Counted from the stretch's first letter, positions 20,215-29,292 are shown. The stretch is 64,000 nucleotides of DNA from Enterovibrio gelatinilyticus (GCF_028683095.1 NZ_JAJUBC010000002.1:62001-126000), one strand, 5' to 3'. Notes: generated by a model not told the origin, from the sequence alone. Made by a program: numbers and translations.

Positions 20215-21745
20215 TAACACAATCGTATTCGGTGATGGCCTACTCACCATCGAATCAGTGGTCGCCATTGCAAATGGACACCATGCCACACTAAACCAAG
20301 CTCCTGAGTTCTCAGCACGCATTGATCGTGGAACGCAATTTTTAGAACGTCTACTCAAAGAGGAAGGCGTGATCTATGGCGTCACAACAGGCTATGGGGA
20401 CTCCTGCACTGTCGCGATTCCTCCTGCGCTGGTTAACGAACTTCCCCTTCACTTAACACGCTTCCATGGCTGTGGGCTGGGACAAAACCTTGATCACATG
20501 CAAAGCCGTGCGGTACTCGCCACGAGACTCAATTCTCTGACTCAAGGCGTATCTGGCGTTAGCATGGAGCTGCTCAATCAGCTAGTTACCCTGATAAACA
20601 AAGACATTGCGCCACGGATTCCGCAAGAAGGCTCTGTAGGAGCGAGTGGTGATTTAACGCCGCTATCCTATGTCGCAGCCACCTTGATTGGTGAACGCGA
20701 AGTCTCTTACAAGGGGGAGCTGCGTCCTACGGCTGACGTATTCGCGGAACTTGGCATAAAACCTATCACGCTAAAGCCCAAAGAAGGCTTAGCGTTGATG
20801 AACGGGACCTCTGTAATGACGGCGCTGGCGTGTTTAGCCTTCAAGCGCGCCGAGTACCTCGTGCAACTATCTACTCGTATTACGGCAATGGTGTCTCTGG
20901 CGATGCACGGCAATGACTTCCATTTTGATGAAGCGCTTTTCGCCGTAAAACCTCACCCAGGTCAACAGCAAATTGCTCGCTGGTTACGTGAAGACTTACA
21001 AGCAGATCGCCCGCCACGCAACAGCGACCGCCTTCAAGATCGTTACTCTTTGCGCTGTGCCCCTCATGTCATTGGCGTTCTGCAAGACACTCTGCCTTGG
21101 CTCAGACAGATGATCGAAAACGAGCTTAACAGTGCAAACGACAACCCAATCATTGATGGCGATAATGAGCGAGTGCTGCATGGCGGTCATTTTTATGGTG
21201 GTCATATCGCCATGGCCATGGACACCCTAAAAACCGCGGTTGCGAACATTGCCGATCTGCTTGATCGCCAAATGGCGCAATTGATGGATTACAAATTTAA
21301 CAATGGTCTGCCGTTTAACCTAACAGGTGCTGAGGGTGAGAGAAAGCCCATCAACCACGGATTCAAAGCGGTACAAATTGGCATTTCAGCATGGACTGCT
21401 GAAGCATTGAAAAACACCATGCCCGCCAGTGTGTTCTCACGCTCTACAGAATGTCACAACCAAGACAAAGTCAGCATGGGGACAATTGCAGCGCGAGATT
21501 GTTTACGCGTACTGGAGTTAACCGAACAAGTGACTGCAGCCAGCTTATTGGCGTCTACACAAGCATTGGAAATACGACGTCGACACGGCGAACTGGATAT
21601 GAACCATTTCAGCCCCGCACTACGCGAAATGACACAAAACGTGCTAAGTGACTTTGATTTTGTGGTTGAAGATCGACCATTGGAATGCGATCTTCGTCGC
21701 TTCATCACACACATTCAGCAACAGGAATGGAACCTGTACAAATGA
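20198..21745 (+). CDS. Aromatic amino acid ammonia-lyase (HAL/TAL/PAL family) of the APE locus
   Basis: 515-aa MIO enzyme. The catalytic Tyr60 is in VIYGVTTGYG, and the self-cyclising Ala149-Ser150-Gly151 lies in GSVGASGDLTPLSY. QDRYSLRCAPHVIG near residue 280 and SANDNPIIDG near 312 complete the active site. A tyrosine ammonia-lyase role, giving p-coumarate as polyene starter, is likely from context because the gene lies inside the APE operon and away from hut genes. The selectivity pair after helix HLTR is Phe89-His90, unlike His-Leu (TAL), Ser-His (HAL) or Phe-Leu (PAL), so the substrate is uncertain. It is 4 bp coupled to the thioesterase. Confidence 0.88.
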   Translation: MTFNADNTIVFGDGLLTIESVVAIANGHHATLNQAPEFSARIDRGTQFLERLLKEEGVIYGVTTGYGDSCTVAIPPALVNELPLHLTRFHGCGLGQNLDHMQSRAVLATRLNSLTQGVSGVSMELLNQLVTLINKDIAPRIPQEGSVGASGDLTPLSYVAATLIGEREVSYKGELRPTADVFAELGIKPITLKPKEGLALMNGTSVMTALACLAFKRAEYLVQLSTRITAMVSLAMHGNDFHFDEALFAVKPHPGQQQIARWLREDLQADRPPRNSDRLQDRYSLRCAPHVIGVLQDTLPWLRQMIENELNSANDNPIIDGDNERVLHGGHFYGGHIAMAMDTLKTAVANIADLLDRQMAQLMDYKFNNGLPFNLTGAEGERKPINHGFKAVQIGISAWTAEALKNTMPASVFSRSTECHNQDKVSMGTIAARDCLRVLELTEQVTAASLLASTQALEIRRRHGELDMNHFSPALREMTQNVLSDFDFVVEDRPLECDLRRFITHIQQQEWNLYK

Positions 21746-22182
21746 CAAAGGTAGTCCTTGAGGCAGAAGTCACTCTGGTCACGGCATTTCAAGATGCCGA
21801 TCCCATGGGCGTGATTTACCACGGCAATTACTTTCGTTTTTTCGAAGAAGCGCGTCGGGTCATGATGGAAAAGATTGATTATGGGTACGTTGCAATGATG
21901 GATTCCGGCTATATGTGGCCAATCATCGACACTGCCGTCCGATATGTAAAGCCGATACGCTTCAATCACACCATAAGAGTGACCGCCAAACTCTCTGAGT
22001 ACGAAAATAGACTCCGTACTGATTATGTCATTTATGATGCCCAATCCGGTGCTCGCCTCACCAAAGGGCATACCACTCAGGTAGCCGTGAGTATTGAAAG
22101 CGAGGAAATGTGCTTTGTTTCGCCACGAGCATTAACCGACAGATTGGAGGCATATTGCCATGCTGCATCACCTAATCATTAA
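21742..22182 (+). CDS. 4HBT-family acyl thioesterase (ApeK-like)
   Basis: 146 aa from the ATG at 21742, which overlaps the ammonia-lyase stop in ATGA and has GGAA nine bases upstream; ATGs at 21685 and 21727 are in the same frame. The hotdog thioesterase motif DADPMGVIYHGNYFRFFEEAR begins near residue 19 and contains the catalytic Asp in the DxMGVxYHxNY signature. These enzymes hydrolyse acyl thioesters. In APE loci it may release or edit polyene from ACP. It overlaps the next gene by 23 bp. Confidence 0.88.
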   Translation: MTKVVLEAEVTLVTAFQDADPMGVIYHGNYFRFFEEARRVMMEKIDYGYVAMMDSGYMWPIIDTAVRYVKPIRFNHTIRVTAKLSEYENRLRTDYVIYDAQSGARLTKGHTTQVAVSIESEEMCFVSPRALTDRLEAYCHAASPNH

Positions 22183-22777
22183 CGTCATACTGCTTATTGC
22201 GGTGATGCTCTCTCTGCCAGCAAAAGCATTTGATTTACCTGAGCTCCAGCAACAGCTTTCTTTATCTCCTGTTGTGCGAGGCGATTTTATTCAGGTACGC
22301 GAAATCGCCTTGCTGGACATGCCTCTTCAATCACAGGGGCAATTCCTACTGAGTGAGAAGCATGGTTTATTGTGGGAGCAACAAACACCCTTTCCTGTGT
22401 CGTTGACCTTGGCTGGCGAAACACTTCGTCAGCGTATTCCAGGGCAACCGGAAACGGTCGTACACGCCAACGAAAATCCAATGGCATTTTATTTTAGTGA
22501 GATGTTCCTCTCTCTGTTCCATGCCGACACTCACGTACTAAAAGAACAATTCAACCTCTCGCTAACCGGTGATAAAAACCAATGGCAACTGACATTGATT
22601 CCGAACGCCGCCCCTTTGACTCAAGTGTTCAAAAATATTGTGTTATCTGGCGGAGATAACATTGAAACCTTGTCATTGCATGAGCTGCGCGGCGACAAAA
22701 CCACACTCACCTTTTCTGATATTCAGCATATGCCGACAGTATTAAGCGACGAGGAACGTCTTGCCTTTAGCCACTAG
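22160..22777 (+). CDS. LolA-like periplasmic outer-membrane lipoprotein carrier (ApeL-like)
   Basis: 205 aa with an N-terminal signal sequence (hydrophobic residues 6-20, cleavage near LPAKA-FD). The rest has the beta-rich LolA/LppX fold pattern, including VRGDFIQVREIALLDMPLQ and FLLSEKHGLLWEQQTPF near residues 40-80. It probably binds the acylated polyene in the periplasm and passes it to the outer membrane, working with the MMPL exporter next door. This is the known arrangement for APE and similar clusters, but transport itself is inferred. It uses a GGAGG ribosome-binding site about ten bases upstream. Confidence 0.85.
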   Translation: MLHHLIINVILLIAVMLSLPAKAFDLPELQQQLSLSPVVRGDFIQVREIALLDMPLQSQGQFLLSEKHGLLWEQQTPFPVSLTLAGETLRQRIPGQPETVVHANENPMAFYFSEMFLSLFHADTHVLKEQFNLSLTGDKNQWQLTLIPNAAPLTQVFKNIVLSGGDNIETLSLHELRGDKTTLTFSDIQHMPTVLSDEERLAFSH

Positions 22778-25049
22778 AGCCATTATTTGGCTAATGAGTT
22801 TGACTATTTTGATGGGAACAGCCCTATGGCAGCACCCTTCAAATACCCCGATGTTAGACACCAACATCCTCAATCTCCTGCCCAAAGACCAGCAAGATCC
22901 GACAGCTCAAAAAGCGTTTCAGCACGTCGCTGAGCAAATGGAAGATCAGGTTGTTATTTTAGTCGGTCACGACACGGAGCAAGGCGCTATTGAAGCTGCT
23001 GATTCACTGGCCTCGACACTTTCCACCTTGCCACTTTTTCAACACGTTGATGGAAAGATTTCTACTGAAGACCAAATGGCCTGGATTCGCTCATTCGCTC
23101 CCTATAAAGCCCAGCTTTTAACTCCCGCACAAAGAACACGTTTAGCCGCCTCACCCCAGCAACAGGTTAAGCAGGTCATCCAAACGGTGTATAACCCGTT
23201 TTCTGGGGTGACAGGATCGGAACTGGCAAGCGATCCTTTTTTATTGTTTCGCGAGTACGTTCAATCTCTTAATGCCCAAAATAGCCGTTTTAAGATGCTC
23301 GACGGCTACCTCACCACGTCTCATGAAAACAAACATTATGTGCTGCTTCGCGCCACGCTTCGCGGCTCGTCATACAGCATCGCCAATCAACAATTATTGC
23401 CATCACTCATCGCTGCTGAAAACGACGTCGCACAACAATTCAATGCCGACATTCTTCATACTGGTGTGATTTTCTATGCGGCATTTGGTACAGAAAGTGC
23501 GCGATCGGAAATTAGCACCATCGGATTAGGATCACTCGTCGGCGTTATTCTCTTGGTGCTGGCGGTATACCGAAGCGTTTTGCCACTAGGGTTAACACTT
23601 TTATCCGTCGGAGCAGGCTTGGCTACCGCGTTTGCCGTTAGCTTAATGGTATTTGGGCAAATCCATCTCTTTAGCCTTGTCATGGGGGCTAGCCTTATCG
23701 GTGTCTCCATCGATTATGCGTTCCATTTTCTGACAGAACGTCTGGCTGCAGGACAAAAATGGCATCCGCGAAAAGGATGGTTATCCGTGCGTGTCCCCAT
23801 TACTTTCGGGCTGATTTCAACGCTCATCGCTTACCTCAGCATGCTGGTTGCCCCTTTCCCGGGCTTACAACAATTAGCTTTATTTTCAGCGTGTGGTTTG
23901 ATCGGTGCATTCCTCTCAGTGATGTGCTGGTTCCCGGTACTTGCCGCCTCGCCATCACGAGATATTGCGCTGCCTCTTTCGCAGCTATCGCATCACTACC
24001 TGACTCTTTGGAGGCAATCGACAGTACGATGGGGATTACCTTTCCTTGCCATCGGAATTAGCGCCCTAGGGCTTCACTTTGCTGACTACAACGACAACAT
24101 CCAGCAATTACAATCGCCTCCCCAAGCACTGAAAATGCAAGAGCAACGTATCCAGTCCATCACAGGACTGAGCAGCAGCCAACCTATGCTGTTAGTGAGA
24201 GGCAGCAGCGAACAAGATGTTCTAGAGCAGCTCTACACTCTAAGCCCTTCGTTAGACAAGCTGAAAGAGGAAGGGGCGATTTCCAATTTCCGAAACCTTG
24301 CTGATATCGTACCGCCCGCATCGGTGCAAAAAGCCGACTTCGACATAGTACAAGCGCTTTATGCTTCACACTCACAATCCCTTGCAACAACGCTAGGCTT
24401 ACCGAATAAACCTGCCGCACCCGATGATTTCACAGCACTATTACCTGAACCATTCTTGGCTTCGGCAGCGGGTAAAGCCATGTCTCCACTTTGGCTAGGT
24501 GACATTGATGGACAATTTGCTGCCATCGTATTGCTGCAAGAAGTCACCGATACCCAACAGGTTCAGTCCTTAGTTTCAGCGACACCATCCATTACCTTGC
24601 TCAATAAAGCGCAAGAAGTGTCGGCACTTTTTGGTGAGTACCGCACGCGTATCAGTGTATTAATGAGCCTGTCGGTCATGGCGATATTATTGGTATTAGC
24701 GTGGCGATTTGACCTACGCCAAGCATGCCTTGTCGTTTTGCCTCCCGTGCTTGCTGCAGGTGTTGGTTTGGCGGCAGGGGCTTTGAGCTCAGTCCCCATG
24801 AATTTGTTCAACCTTCTTGGTCTGTTTCTGGTACTGGGCATCGGCATCGACTATGCATTGTTCTTTGCTGAACAGAAAGACAGTCAGCGAGCATTGCTCG
24901 CCAATTCGTTAGCAGCCCTCACCACCATATTGTCATTCGGTTTGCTCTCCTTGAGTAAAACTGAAGCCATTCATAGTTTTGGCATTACGGTTTTAGTCGG
25001 TATTTCCATTGCTTGGCTTTTGTCTCCGCTAGCTATCAAGAGACGTTGA
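22761..25049 (+). CDS. MMPL/RND-family inner-membrane exporter (ApeM-like)
   Basis: 762-aa RND transporter starting at TTG with GAGGAA six bases upstream. Two repeated halves each have one N-terminal membrane helix, a large periplasmic loop and a five-helix bundle. The signature helices VMGASLIGVSIDYAFHFLTE (near residue 310) and LFLVLGIGIDYALFFAEQ (near 690) carry the GxxxDY proton-relay motifs typical of MMPL proteins. It is expected to drive the polyene lipid from the inner membrane to the periplasm, where the LolA-like carrier takes it. It overlaps the LolA-like gene by 17 bp. Confidence 0.88.
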   Translation: MPLATRAIIWLMSLTILMGTALWQHPSNTPMLDTNILNLLPKDQQDPTAQKAFQHVAEQMEDQVVILVGHDTEQGAIEAADSLASTLSTLPLFQHVDGKISTEDQMAWIRSFAPYKAQLLTPAQRTRLAASPQQQVKQVIQTVYNPFSGVTGSELASDPFLLFREYVQSLNAQNSRFKMLDGYLTTSHENKHYVLLRATLRGSSYSIANQQLLPSLIAAENDVAQQFNADILHTGVIFYAAFGTESARSEISTIGLGSLVGVILLVLAVYRSVLPLGLTLLSVGAGLATAFAVSLMVFGQIHLFSLVMGASLIGVSIDYAFHFLTERLAAGQKWHPRKGWLSVRVPITFGLISTLIAYLSMLVAPFPGLQQLALFSACGLIGAFLSVMCWFPVLAASPSRDIALPLSQLSHHYLTLWRQSTVRWGLPFLAIGISALGLHFADYNDNIQQLQSPPQALKMQEQRIQSITGLSSSQPMLLVRGSSEQDVLEQLYTLSPSLDKLKEEGAISNFRNLADIVPPASVQKADFDIVQALYASHSQSLATTLGLPNKPAAPDDFTALLPEPFLASAAGKAMSPLWLGDIDGQFAAIVLLQEVTDTQQVQSLVSATPSITLLNKAQEVSALFGEYRTRISVLMSLSVMAILLVLAWRFDLRQACLVVLPPVLAAGVGLAAGALSSVPMNLFNLLGLFLVLGIGIDYALFFAEQKDSQRALLANSLAALTTILSFGLLSLSKTEAIHSFGITVLVGISIAWLLSPLAIKRR

Positions 25050-25051
25050 TT

Positions 25052-25633
25052 ATGAAAAAAATCCACATCCTCGTTGGGATTATCATGCTATTTGGCTTTA
25101 CAGGCTGTACCTCCGTCCCCAGAGGAAATCAGGTCAACATTGCGCCGAATACCACAGTAACACTGCCATCACCCGCCAGCTTTGGTGCAACAACCAGTGT
25201 CAGCCAACTCATCACCGCAAATTGGAATGGGGAAACGCACACGCTACCGGTTCAATTACAAATTTCTGAAAATAGCGTGGTGTTGGTTGGGTTTTCAAGC
25301 TGGGGGACACGCATTCTCACGCTGTCCTATTCAGAAAATGAGATTGAAGAAGACACCTTGGCAGGATTGAATGCCGTATTGCCGGATGGTCGACAAGTAC
25401 TGCTCAATATCATGTTAACGCTGTGGCCCATAGAGTCATGGATACCGCACCTTTCGCCAATTGGATGGCAACTCATTGAGCGAGATGATAATCGTGTCTT
25501 GTTCAATGCCAATGGCGAAACAATCGCTGAAATAAAGTATGATGAACCCCTGCTCGCAGGGAAAATACCGGACACTATTCGCTTTGAGCAATTACGTCAG
25601 GACTATCAAATCACCATTAACACCTTAAAGTAA
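25052..25633 (+). CDS. DUF3261-type lipoprotein of APE clusters (ApeN-like)
   Basis: 193 aa from the ATG at 25052; the frame continues upstream into the exporter gene. The lipoprotein signal MKKIHILVGIIMLFGFTGC has lipobox FTGC and a mature Cys19. The body is beta-rich, with LPVQLQISENSVVLVGFSSW and GTRILTLSYSENEIEED, and near the end RFEQLRQDYQITINTL. Its type (DUF3261) is found mostly in APE loci and may be an outer-membrane receptor for the LolA-like carrier. That role is inference from position and lipobox. Confidence 0.82.
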   Translation: MKKIHILVGIIMLFGFTGCTSVPRGNQVNIAPNTTVTLPSPASFGATTSVSQLITANWNGETHTLPVQLQISENSVVLVGFSSWGTRILTLSYSENEIEEDTLAGLNAVLPDGRQVLLNIMLTLWPIESWIPHLSPIGWQLIERDDNRVLFNANGETIAEIKYDEPLLAGKIPDTIRFEQLRQDYQITINTLK

Positions 25634-25654
25634 AACGGACTGAAACTCTTAGCG

Positions 25655-26860
25655 ATGATGGTATCAACACACACGACAACCCCCGTTTACATCCATGCTT
25701 GTGGCTCACATTCAGCACTCGGGCTGACCGAGACTGACATTCATGACAGCCTTACAACAGGCGAAAGTCGAGGCATGACGGGTGATGCATTTCTTCTCAA
25801 TGATGGCTCCACTGTGACGGTTGGTAGAGCCACAGATGCGCTACCTGCTATTAACCCGCACAACCCCCATCACAACACTCGCAATAACCAACTTGCCGCA
25901 TCAGCGCTGTTACAAATGCGGGATAAGATTGAACAGGCAAAAGTAACATTTGGTGCTGATCGCATCGCCGTGGTGGTAGGTTCGAGCACCTCAGGGATCT
26001 CTGATGGGGAGTTGGCACTTAAGCACCTTGATGACAATGGCGCACTCCCAGAGGGGTTTCACTATTATCAACAAGAGCTTTGCAACCTCTCTGATTATAT
26101 CAATGACACGTTTGGTTTAACGGGGCTACATTATGTGGTTTCCACTGCGTGTTCATCCAGTGGCCGGGTGTTTATTACCGCAAAGCGCTTACTCAAAGCC
26201 GGATTGGCTGACGCCGTCATTGTTGGGGGGACAGATAGCCTTTGTGCCCTGACTCCGAATGGATTTCACAGTTTAGATTCCGTTTCATCGTCACTTTGCC
26301 AACCTTTTGGTGCAGAGCGAGATGGCATTAATATCGGCGAAGCTGCAGCGTTTATGCTCTTATCTTTAACACCTCCCGACAACGGCTCTGCCATCGCATT
26401 GTTAGGCGCGGGTGATAGCTCAGACGCACACCATATCTCCGCGCCAGAACCGGAAGGCAAAGGCGCTGAAGAAGCCATGCGAAAAGCGCTAAAAGATGCA
26501 GGGTTATCAGCCAATGATATTGGCTATGTCAACGCGCATGGTACCTCAACGCGACTAAACGACGCCATGGAGTCCAAAGCGATACTCCGTGTTTTGGGTG
26601 ACCAAATCCCCGTCAGCTCCACCAAGCCACTAACAGGACACACTTTAGGTGCGGCCAGTGCTATTGAAGCGGTGATTTGTTGGCACATCCTAAACCACAA
26701 TCTTTCTCTACCGGTTCCGGCTCAAACGCATGAACGCGATCTATCTATTGCGCCCATTCGCATCGCGAATCATGGTGAACACCTTGAACGTAAAGTGATT
26801 TTGAGCAACTCGTTTGCCTTTGGTGGCAATAACGTTTGCCTGATTTTTGGAAAGCTATGA
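25655..26860 (+). CDS. apeO: Beta-ketoacyl-ACP synthase of the APE PKS (ApeO-like)
   Basis: 401-aa FabF/KAS-II-type ketosynthase with a complete catalytic triad: Cys166 in VSTACSSSGR, His295 in NAHGTSTRLND and His329 in KPLTGHTLGAA. It condenses malonyl-ACP with the growing aryl-polyenoyl chain. In the characterised system ApeO acts with the ApeC chain-length factor, encoded here at the start of the operon. An ATG two codons in (MMV) leaves the exact start open. It is 21 bp after the lipoprotein gene and 4-bp coupled to the next one. Confidence 0.92.
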   Translation: MMVSTHTTTPVYIHACGSHSALGLTETDIHDSLTTGESRGMTGDAFLLNDGSTVTVGRATDALPAINPHNPHHNTRNNQLAASALLQMRDKIEQAKVTFGADRIAVVVGSSTSGISDGELALKHLDDNGALPEGFHYYQQELCNLSDYINDTFGLTGLHYVVSTACSSSGRVFITAKRLLKAGLADAVIVGGTDSLCALTPNGFHSLDSVSSSLCQPFGAERDGINIGEAAAFMLLSLTPPDNGSAIALLGAGDSSDAHHISAPEPEGKGAEEAMRKALKDAGLSANDIGYVNAHGTSTRLNDAMESKAILRVLGDQIPVSSTKPLTGHTLGAASAIEAVICWHILNHNLSLPVPAQTHERDLSIAPIRIANHGEHLERKVILSNSFAFGGNNVCLIFGKL

Positions 26861-27321
26861 ACAATCATCCTTCACTCAACCAGCTTTTGCCTCATCAAGC
26901 GCCCATGATCCTGATTGACGCATTGATCGATGTCGGCGAAACGCATGTGCATTGTCGCGTCACTGCCCACGCTGACAACCTCTTTTTCGATAAAGATGCT
27001 CAAGCTATTCCGGGCTGGGTTGGCATTGAATTCATGGCACAAACGGTTGCTGTATGGTCGGGGTATCAGGCATGGAAAGACGATAAACAGCCCCCGATTG
27101 GTTTTTTACTCGGTAGCCGCAGATACCAAAGCGAACTCGCAGAGTTTCGCGCAGGAACCGTACTCGACATTCATGCCACACACATGATGGAAAGCAATGG
27201 CATGGCCGTATTTAGCTGCCGTATTGAACATCAAGGTCAAGACATTGCCAGCGCACAACTGAATGCCTATGTACCATCAGAAGAAAAGCTTCAAGAAATG
27301 ATAAACAGGACCCCAAAATGA
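26857..27321 (+). CDS. apeP: FabA/FabZ-like 3-hydroxyacyl-ACP dehydratase (ApeP-like)
   Basis: 154 aa from the ATG at 26857, which overlaps the ketosynthase stop in ATGA and has GGAAA seven bases upstream; the open frame reaches back to 26836. The hotdog fold has LLPHQAPMILIDAL (H-x-x-P-M) near residue 10 and the second catalytic region GWVGIEFMAQTVAVW near residue 52 with the FabA-type glutamate. It is thought to form the dehydratase together with the ApeI-like protein. Overlap with the next start is again ATGA. Confidence 0.9.
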   Translation: MNNHPSLNQLLPHQAPMILIDALIDVGETHVHCRVTAHADNLFFDKDAQAIPGWVGIEFMAQTVAVWSGYQAWKDDKQPPIGFLLGSRRYQSELAEFRAGTVLDIHATHMMESNGMAVFSCRIEHQGQDIASAQLNAYVPSEEKLQEMINRTPK

Positions 27322-28043
27322 ATCGAGATGTACTCGTTACCGGTGCCAGCAAAGGAATAGGACGAGCGATCGCCCTCCAACTGGCGAAAGACGGTTTTAA
27401 CGTAGTGATCCATTACGGCCGCGATCTGACTGGTGCACAATCCACACTTGCTGAAGTTGAAGCAGCAGGTGGACAAGGGCGACTGATCACCTTTGATATT
27501 GCCAATCGAGAGCAATGCAGAACCATGCTTGAAGCCGACATCGAAGCCCATGGTGGTTACTACGGTGTAGTAAATAATGCGGGTATCACCGCAGACACGG
27601 CCTTCCCAGCAATGACAGACGACGAATGGGACGGCGTCATACACACAAATTTAGACAGTTTTTACAACGTACTGCACCCTTGTGTCATGCCAATGATCCA
27701 ATGTCGTCGCGGTGGCCGCATTGTCACCATGGCGTCGGTTTCTGGCATCATGGGGAATCGCGGACAAACCAATTATAGCGCTGCCAAAGCCGGCATTATT
27801 GGAGCATCCAAAGCGCTTGCGCTAGAGTTGGCAAAACGAAAGATCACCGTAAACTGTGTCGCACCTGGCCTGATAGATACGGGAATGGTAGACGATCACG
27901 TCAAAGAGCATGCACTGCCACAGGTCCCGATGCGCCGCATGGGCAAACCTGAAGAAGTTGCTGGATTAGTCAGTTATCTTATGTCTGATTCAGCTGCATA
28001 TGTCACCCGTCAGGTAATCTCAGTCAATGGAGGACTGATATGA
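27318..28043 (+). CDS. apeQ: FabG-like 3-oxoacyl-ACP reductase (ApeQ-like)
   Basis: 241-aa short-chain dehydrogenase. The NADPH motif TGASKGIGRAIAL is at residues 8-20, VNNAG near 85, and the catalytic Ser140, Tyr153 and Lys157 lie in MASVSG and YSAAK. It reduces the 3-oxo group after each condensation and before dehydration, giving the polyene. It overlaps both neighbours by 4 bp. The enzyme is typical; nothing odd is seen. Confidence 0.92.
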   Translation: MNRDVLVTGASKGIGRAIALQLAKDGFNVVIHYGRDLTGAQSTLAEVEAAGGQGRLITFDIANREQCRTMLEADIEAHGGYYGVVNNAGITADTAFPAMTDDEWDGVIHTNLDSFYNVLHPCVMPMIQCRRGGRIVTMASVSGIMGNRGQTNYSAAKAGIIGASKALALELAKRKITVNCVAPGLIDTGMVDDHVKEHALPQVPMRRMGKPEEVAGLVSYLMSDSAAYVTRQVISVNGGLI

Positions 28044-29275
28044 ATCGCAGAGTTGTTATCACTGGTATGTCTGGTGTTACTGCGTTTGGCAACGAATGGC
28101 AAGATGTGCAGCTTAAGCTGCGCGAAATGAAAAATGCTGTGCGTTATATGCCTGACTATGAGCAGTACAACGGGCTTAACACCAAACTGGCCGCGCCAGT
28201 GCCCGGTTTTTCACTGCCCGCACATTACCCTCGTAAAAAAGTGCGTGGTATGGGGCGCGTGTCTCAATTGTCTACGGTGGCGACTGAAAATGCCCTGAAT
28301 CAAAGCGGGCTGATTGGTCATGAGGTACTCACTAATGGGCAAACAGGTATTGCGTATGGTTCATCGACAGGCAGTACCCCCGCCATCGGTGCATTTGGTG
28401 TCATGCTGAATGAAAAAACCACTAAAGCCATCACAGCGACGACCTATGTTCAAATGATGCCGCATACTGCCGCGGTCAATGTTGGGCTCTTTTTTGGCTT
28501 AAAAGGCCGAGTGATCCCAACCAGTAGTGCTTGTACATCCGGAAGCCAAGCTATTGGGTACGCTTACGAAGCTATCAAACACGGTTATCAAACCGTCATG
28601 GTCGCTGGTGGAGCAGAAGAATTGTGCCCAACAGAATCCGCAGTGTTTGACACCTTGTTCGCCACCAGCCTTAAAAATGATGCGCCAGAAACAACCCCCC
28701 GACCTTACGACGTTGATCGAGACGGTTTGGTGATAGGCGAAGGTGCTGGCACCTTGGTTTTAGAAGAGTATGAGCACGCTGTTCAGCGTGGCGCGAATAT
28801 TTTCGCCGAAATCGTCGGGTTTGCAAGCAACTGCGATGCCGCACACGTTACCCAGCCTAGTCGTGAAACTATGCAGATTTGCATGGAAATGGCACTCGAA
28901 AATGCCCATTTACCTGCGACGAAAATTGATTATGTCTCAGCACATGGGACGGCGACCGAAAAAGGTGATATTGCGGAAAGCCAAGCCACTGCAAATGTGT
29001 TTGGGTCACGTATACCGATGAGTTCTCTAAAGAGTTATTTTGGTCATACACTCGGTGCCTGCGGTGCAATCGAAGCTTGGTTGAGTGTAGAAATGATGAA
29101 TGAGGGGTGGTTCAGCCCAACATTGAATCTCGAGAATATTGATCCTGCCTGTGGCGATTTAGATTACATTCGCGGTGAAGGCCGTCACATTGATTGCAGC
29201 TACATCATGAGTAACAACTTCGCGTTTGGTGGTATCAATACCTCGATTATCTTTAAGCGCCACATCCCTGCATAA
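28040..29275 (+). CDS. apeR: Beta-ketoacyl-ACP synthase, second of the locus (ApeR-like)
   Basis: 411-aa ketosynthase with Cys165 in SSACTSGSQ, His302 in SAHGTATEKGD and His336 in KSYFGHTLGAC, so the triad is intact. It differs clearly from the ApeO-like KS, with extra GMGRVS and TATTYVQMMPHTAAV segments. In the characterised system it is a homodimeric KS distinct from the ApeO-ApeC pair and may act in initiation. Last gene of the operon; a terminator follows 22 bp later. Confidence 0.92.
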   Translation: MNRRVVITGMSGVTAFGNEWQDVQLKLREMKNAVRYMPDYEQYNGLNTKLAAPVPGFSLPAHYPRKKVRGMGRVSQLSTVATENALNQSGLIGHEVLTNGQTGIAYGSSTGSTPAIGAFGVMLNEKTTKAITATTYVQMMPHTAAVNVGLFFGLKGRVIPTSSACTSGSQAIGYAYEAIKHGYQTVMVAGGAEELCPTESAVFDTLFATSLKNDAPETTPRPYDVDRDGLVIGEGAGTLVLEEYEHAVQRGANIFAEIVGFASNCDAAHVTQPSRETMQICMEMALENAHLPATKIDYVSAHGTATEKGDIAESQATANVFGSRIPMSSLKSYFGHTLGACGAIEAWLSVEMMNEGWFSPTLNLENIDPACGDLDYIRGEGRHIDCSYIMSNNFAFGGINTSIIFKRHIPA

Positions 29276-29292
29276 CTCCCGCTAATAAGCAT

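Larger units (their letters stand above)
11273..29275. other. Aryl polyene (APE) biosynthesis and export gene cluster
   Basis: About 18 kb of twenty genes sits between the core genes barA and acpS. The content is diagnostic: two small ACPs, a standalone AMP-dependent ligase, two hotdog dehydratases, a ketoreductase, two ketosynthases with Cys-His-His and a shortened KS-like chain-length factor. It also has an ammonia-lyase, a 4HBT thioesterase, a GT2-acyltransferase fusion, a LolA-like carrier, an MMPL exporter and lipoproteins. The plus-strand order matches the apeC-to-apeR order I recall for the E. coli CFT073/Xenorhabdus clusters, with an ammonia-lyase inserted after the GT2 fusion. APEs are yellow, membrane-attached antioxidant pigments related to flexirubin and xanthomonadin. 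Product identity is inferred from gene content. Confidence 0.92.

Noticed and set aside
11273-29275. Prophage, transposon or integron as the source of the APE island
   Set aside because: No integrase, transposase, tRNA attachment site, terminal repeats or phage genes are visible at either boundary. Transfer, if any, left no mobile genes.
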